This document shows positions 31,371 through 34,323 of a stretch of DNA of 34,323 nucleotides, one piece after another (the first letter of the stretch is position 1; each line of letters begins with the position of its first letter). The notes beneath the pieces are model-generated. The model was not told the DNA's origin. It searched no databases and was given only the letters and a program-made list of their open reading frames with translations. Origin of the DNA: Candidatus Glassbacteria bacterium RIFCSPLOWO2_12_FULL_58_11 (GTDB lineage: Bacteria > Gemmatimonadota > Glassbacteria > GWA2-58-10); NCBI GenBank assembly GCA_001780825.1, contig MFIX01000140.1, forward strand, positions 1 to 34,323, read 5' to 3'. A program made the position numbers and the translations under genes.

Positions 31371-32849
31371 ATGCGGATTTCTGTGTTTGCCGCTGGATTG
31401 CTTGCCATCCTGTGCGGCTTGTTTCTGCTAGATGGCGCCAGTGCCGGAGCGCTGCTGCTGGCCGAGGAAGAAGCCGCCCACGGCGGGATCGATCTGGGAG
31501 CCATGCTGCCGCTCTGGAGTGTCATCCCCTTCGCCGGGATGCTGCTCAGCATTGCCTTATTTCCGCTTTTCGCTCCGGGCTTCTGGCACCATCACTATCC
31601 CAAGGTGAGCGCTTTCTGGTCGCTGATACTCGCCATCCCCTTTGTGGCGGCCTACGGGCATGCGGCCTGGCACGAGATTCTGCATATCTACCTTGTCGAT
31701 TACATCCCCTTTATCATCCTGCTCTGGGGCCTATTTACAGTCAGCGGCGGTTTGCTGGTCCGGGGCAAACTCAAGGGCACCCCGGTCGTCAACACTGTCT
31801 TTCTTCTTATCGGTACAATCCTGGCTTCCTGGGTGGGCACCACCGGCGCCTCGATGCTGCTGATCCGGCCGGTTATCCGCTCCAATAAAGACCGTCAGAG
31901 CAAGGTTCATATCATAGTCTTTTTTATTTTCCTGGTGGCTAATATCGGCGGGTGCCTGACCCCGCTGGGAGATCCGCCGCTGTTTCTCGGCTTCCTTCAT
32001 GGCGTGTCTTTCTTCTGGACGATGCAGCTTCTTCCCACCATGTCCTTTCTGGCGGTGCTCTTGCTCGTCGTCTTCTTTCTCTTCGATCTTATCCTCTATA
32101 AGAGAGAGCAGAAATCCGCCTCGACAGTGCAATCCGCTGCTGAGGCCGGAGCTGAGAAGCACGAGAAAATCTCTGTTGTCGGGCTTTACAATATCATCTT
32201 CCTGCTGGGTATCATGGGCAGCGTCTTGATGAGCGGCATACTCGATCTGGCCTCGCTCAATATCGGCGGCATCGAGGTCGAGGGGCAGAACCTGTTGCGC
32301 GATGTGCTGATATTGTTGATGGGATTTCTTTCCTGGCATTTCACGCCGCGCGAAATCCGCCAGGAAAACGAGTTCACCTGGTTCCCAATCATCGAAGTGG
32401 CCTATCTGTTCGCCGGAATTTTCATGACCATTATCCCGGCTCTGGAGATCTTGAAAGCCGGCGAGCACGGAGCCCTGGCTTTTCTGATCAAAACCGTCAG
32501 CGAGCCGGTGCATTACTTCTGGGCCACAGGCGCGCTGTCCTCCTTCCTGGACAATGCGCCCACGTATCTGACATTTTTCAACAGTGCCCTTGGACAACTT
32601 TTGCCCGGTGTCCCTGAGGCCACGGCCGTGCAGGACCTGATGACCACCCATAAGGTCTATCTTGAGGCGATCAGCGCCGGCGCAGTATTCATGGGGGCCA
32701 ATACCTACATCGGCAACGCGCCGAATTTCATGGTCCGCTCGATCGCTGAGGAAAGCGGGATCAAGATGCCGAGCTTCTTCGGCTATATGGTATATTCCAT
32801 ATTCATCTTGATCCCCATGTTCACCCTGGTGAGCCTGATTTTCTTTTAA
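31371..32849 (+). CDS. nhaD: Na+/H+ antiporter, NhaD-like (ion transporter superfamily)
   Basis: Multi-spanning protein with MLLSIALFPLFAPGFWHHHYPKVSAFWSL, NIGGCLTPLGDPPLFLGFLHGVSFFWTM, GALSSFLDNAPTYLTFFN, GANTYIGNAPNFMV. Confidence 0.8.
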   Translation: MRISVFAAGLLAILCGLFLLDGASAGALLLAEEEAAHGGIDLGAMLPLWSVIPFAGMLLSIALFPLFAPGFWHHHYPKVSAFWSLILAIPFVAAYGHAAWHEILHIYLVDYIPFIILLWGLFTVSGGLLVRGKLKGTPVVNTVFLLIGTILASWVGTTGASMLLIRPVIRSNKDRQSKVHIIVFFIFLVANIGGCLTPLGDPPLFLGFLHGVSFFWTMQLLPTMSFLAVLLLVVFFLFDLILYKREQKSASTVQSAAEAGAEKHEKISVVGLYNIIFLLGIMGSVLMSGILDLASLNIGGIEVEGQNLLRDVLILLMGFLSWHFTPREIRQENEFTWFPIIEVAYLFAGIFMTIIPALEILKAGEHGALAFLIKTVSEPVHYFWATGALSSFLDNAPTYLTFFNSALGQLLPGVPEATAVQDLMTTHKVYLEAISAGAVFMGANTYIGNAPNFMVRSIAEESGIKMPSFFGYMVYSIFILIPMFTLVSLIFF

Positions 32850-32937
32850 TCCGGCGCCGGCCCTGCGGGATTACTCGGCCTGACTTGCTGGCTGCCGGGA
32901 CCTGAATTCCGGCTATCGCTGAAAGGAATTTGCTCTG

Positions 32938-32981
32938 CGGTTTGGGCGCGAAAAACTGTATTTCGCGCCCAAACCGTTTTT
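32938..32981 (+). terminator. Strong intrinsic terminator after the antiporter gene
   Basis: 16-bp perfect stem CGGTTTGGGCGCGAAA (32938-32953)/TTTCGCGCCCAAACCG (32961-32976), then TTTTTCTTTTTC. Confidence 0.9.
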
Positions 32982-33027
32982 CTTTTTCTTATCATTGCAT
33001 GAAATTAAGGATTTCAGGCGGTAAAAT

Positions 33028-34059
33028 ATGAGCCGGAGCTTTTTGCGGTTCGGTCTGGAGCTGCTGCAAGATACCGAACTTCTGAGTCTTGGGGCCCTTG
33101 CCGACAGTGTCCGGCGACGGCTGCATCCCGAAGGCCGGGTGACCTTTATCAACGACCGCAATATCAACTATTCGAATATCCGTATCAGCCGCTGCCGGTT
33201 CTGCGCCTTTTACCGAGGGGAAAAAGACGCCGCGGCCTACCTTCTCAGTTACGAGGAGATCGGCCGGAAGATCGATGAGGCAAAGGCCCTGGGCGCGGTG
33301 CAGATACTTCTGCAGGGCGGCCTGCACCCGGGTCTCGGCCTCGAATGGTACACGGGATTGCTGCGTTATATCAAGCGCCGCCACCCGATCCACGTTCACG
33401 CTTTTTCCGCCCCGGAGATTGACCATATCGCCCGGCTTTCCGGGCTGGAGCCGGAACGGGTGATCGAGGAGCTGGCCGCCTCCGGGCTGGATTCGATTCC
33501 AGGCGGAGGAGCGGAAGTCCTTTGCGCCAGAGTAAGAAAGCTGGTCAGCCCGCGGAAGATCGGGGTAAAGCGCTGGCTGGCGATCCATGAGCGGGCGCAC
33601 CGCCTGGGCTTAAGGACCACGGCGACCCTGGTTTATGGGATGGGAGAGAGGCCCGAGGAGTTGATCCGTCACCTGCGTCACATCCGCGCCCTGCAGGAGC
33701 GCACGGGCGGGTTTACCGCTTTCATCCCCTGGAGCTTCCAGCCTGAGCACACCCGGCTGCGGGAGGAAAAGACCACGCCGGTCACATATCTGCGCGTACT
33801 GGCCGCCAGCCGTATTCTGCTGGACAACGTTCCCTCGATCCAGGCCTCCTGGGTCACCCAGGGCCCGGATATCGCTACGCTGGCCCTCTATTTCGGGGCC
33901 AATGATTTCGGCAGCACGATGCTGGAAGAAAACGTGGTGCGCGCCGCCGGCTGCAATTTCTCGACCATGGATGAGCCGACAATCGCCCGCCTGATCCGGC
34001 AGGCCGGATTCACTCCGGCTCTGCGGCGGCAGGATTACAGTATTATCCGGACACTTTAG
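33028..34059 (+). CDS. mqnC: Cyclic dehypoxanthine futalosine synthase (MqnC) homologue lacking the first cluster cysteine
   Basis: RRLHPEGRVTFINDRNINYSNIRISRCRFCAFYRG ... VQILLQGGLHPGLGLEWYTGLLRYIKRRHPIHVHAFSAPEI; Arg where the first Cys of CX3CX2C is expected. Confidence 0.85.
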   Translation: MSRSFLRFGLELLQDTELLSLGALADSVRRRLHPEGRVTFINDRNINYSNIRISRCRFCAFYRGEKDAAAYLLSYEEIGRKIDEAKALGAVQILLQGGLHPGLGLEWYTGLLRYIKRRHPIHVHAFSAPEIDHIARLSGLEPERVIEELAASGLDSIPGGGAEVLCARVRKLVSPRKIGVKRWLAIHERAHRLGLRTTATLVYGMGERPEELIRHLRHIRALQERTGGFTAFIPWSFQPEHTRLREEKTTPVTYLRVLAASRILLDNVPSIQASWVTQGPDIATLALYFGANDFGSTMLEENVVRAAGCNFSTMDEPTIARLIRQAGFTPALRRQDYSIIRTL

Positions 34060-34092
34060 CCCGGGAAACGGATTCTTGAATTGAAAAATCCC

Positions 34093-34323
34093 ATGCAAAA
34101 ACTAAAGACAGCTCCCGGAGATTATTCCGGGTTCGCGGTGATCGGCGGCAGCGGGGCTTACGACTTGACCCTGGAGAGTATCGGTGAGAGGGCGGGGGGG
34201 CTGGTTCTCGAGACGCCGTTTGGCAAGGCCTCGCCGATCGAGTTCCTGCGTCCAGAGGGTTGCCGGGGAACGTTAGCTTTCCTGTCCCGTCACGGGACCT
34301 CCGGCTATCAGCGGACCGCGGGG
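34093..34323 (+). CDS. Methylthioadenosine phosphorylase family protein (truncated by the window end)
   Basis: Hand translation: MQKLKTAPGDYSGFAVIGGSGAYDLTLESIGERAGGLVLETPFGKASPIEFLRPEGCRGTLAFLSRHG...; MTAP/PNP family N-terminus. Confidence 0.75.
   Translation, partial: MQKLKTAPGDYSGFAVIGGSGAYDLTLESIGERAGGLVLETPFGKASPIEFLRPEGCRGTLAFLSRHGTSGYQRTAG

Overview
The window is a bacterial chromosomal segment, GC-rich and coding almost entirely on the + strand, made mostly of core metabolism genes. In order: a small zinc-ribbon ORF (-), two orphan ORFs (one a lipoprotein), ahcY, a DUF151 bifunctional-nuclease family gene, an aromatic/leucine operon (chorismate mutase, DAHP synthase, leuA, leuC, leuD, leuB-like, second DAHP synthase) ending in an intrinsic terminator, proS, a YfcE/MJ0936-type phosphodiesterase, carB, a single-domain response regulator, a lipoprotein-like ORF, a small Cys-rich protein, NAD(P)HX epimerase/dehydratase, yceD-rpmF-plsX-fabH-fabD-fabG-acpP-fabF-rnc, an acyl-CoA dehydrogenase, mqnE, an NhaD-type antiporter, mqnC and a truncated MTAP-family phosphorylase. 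I saw no tRNA, rRNA, CRISPR, IS or phage genes. The strongest signal is a complete transcription attenuator (about 5035-5257) ahead of the aro/leu operon. It has a sigma70-like promoter, a leader peptide with a good Shine-Dalgarno (MLYLYLLFPI, Leu plus Tyr/Phe codons), an intrinsic terminator, and a 9-bp antiterminator competing with it. The leader codons match both products of the downstream operon, which suggests one attenuator sensing leucine and aromatic amino acids together. Other signals: a second possible leader peptide with an anti-SD before leuA, an MqnC homologue whose first radical-SAM cysteine is Arg (TGT->CGT), a structured leader before the NhaD-type antiporter, and a terminated structured RNA on the minus strand near 1.2 kb. 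All structural and functional claims are by eye. No folding or database search was run.
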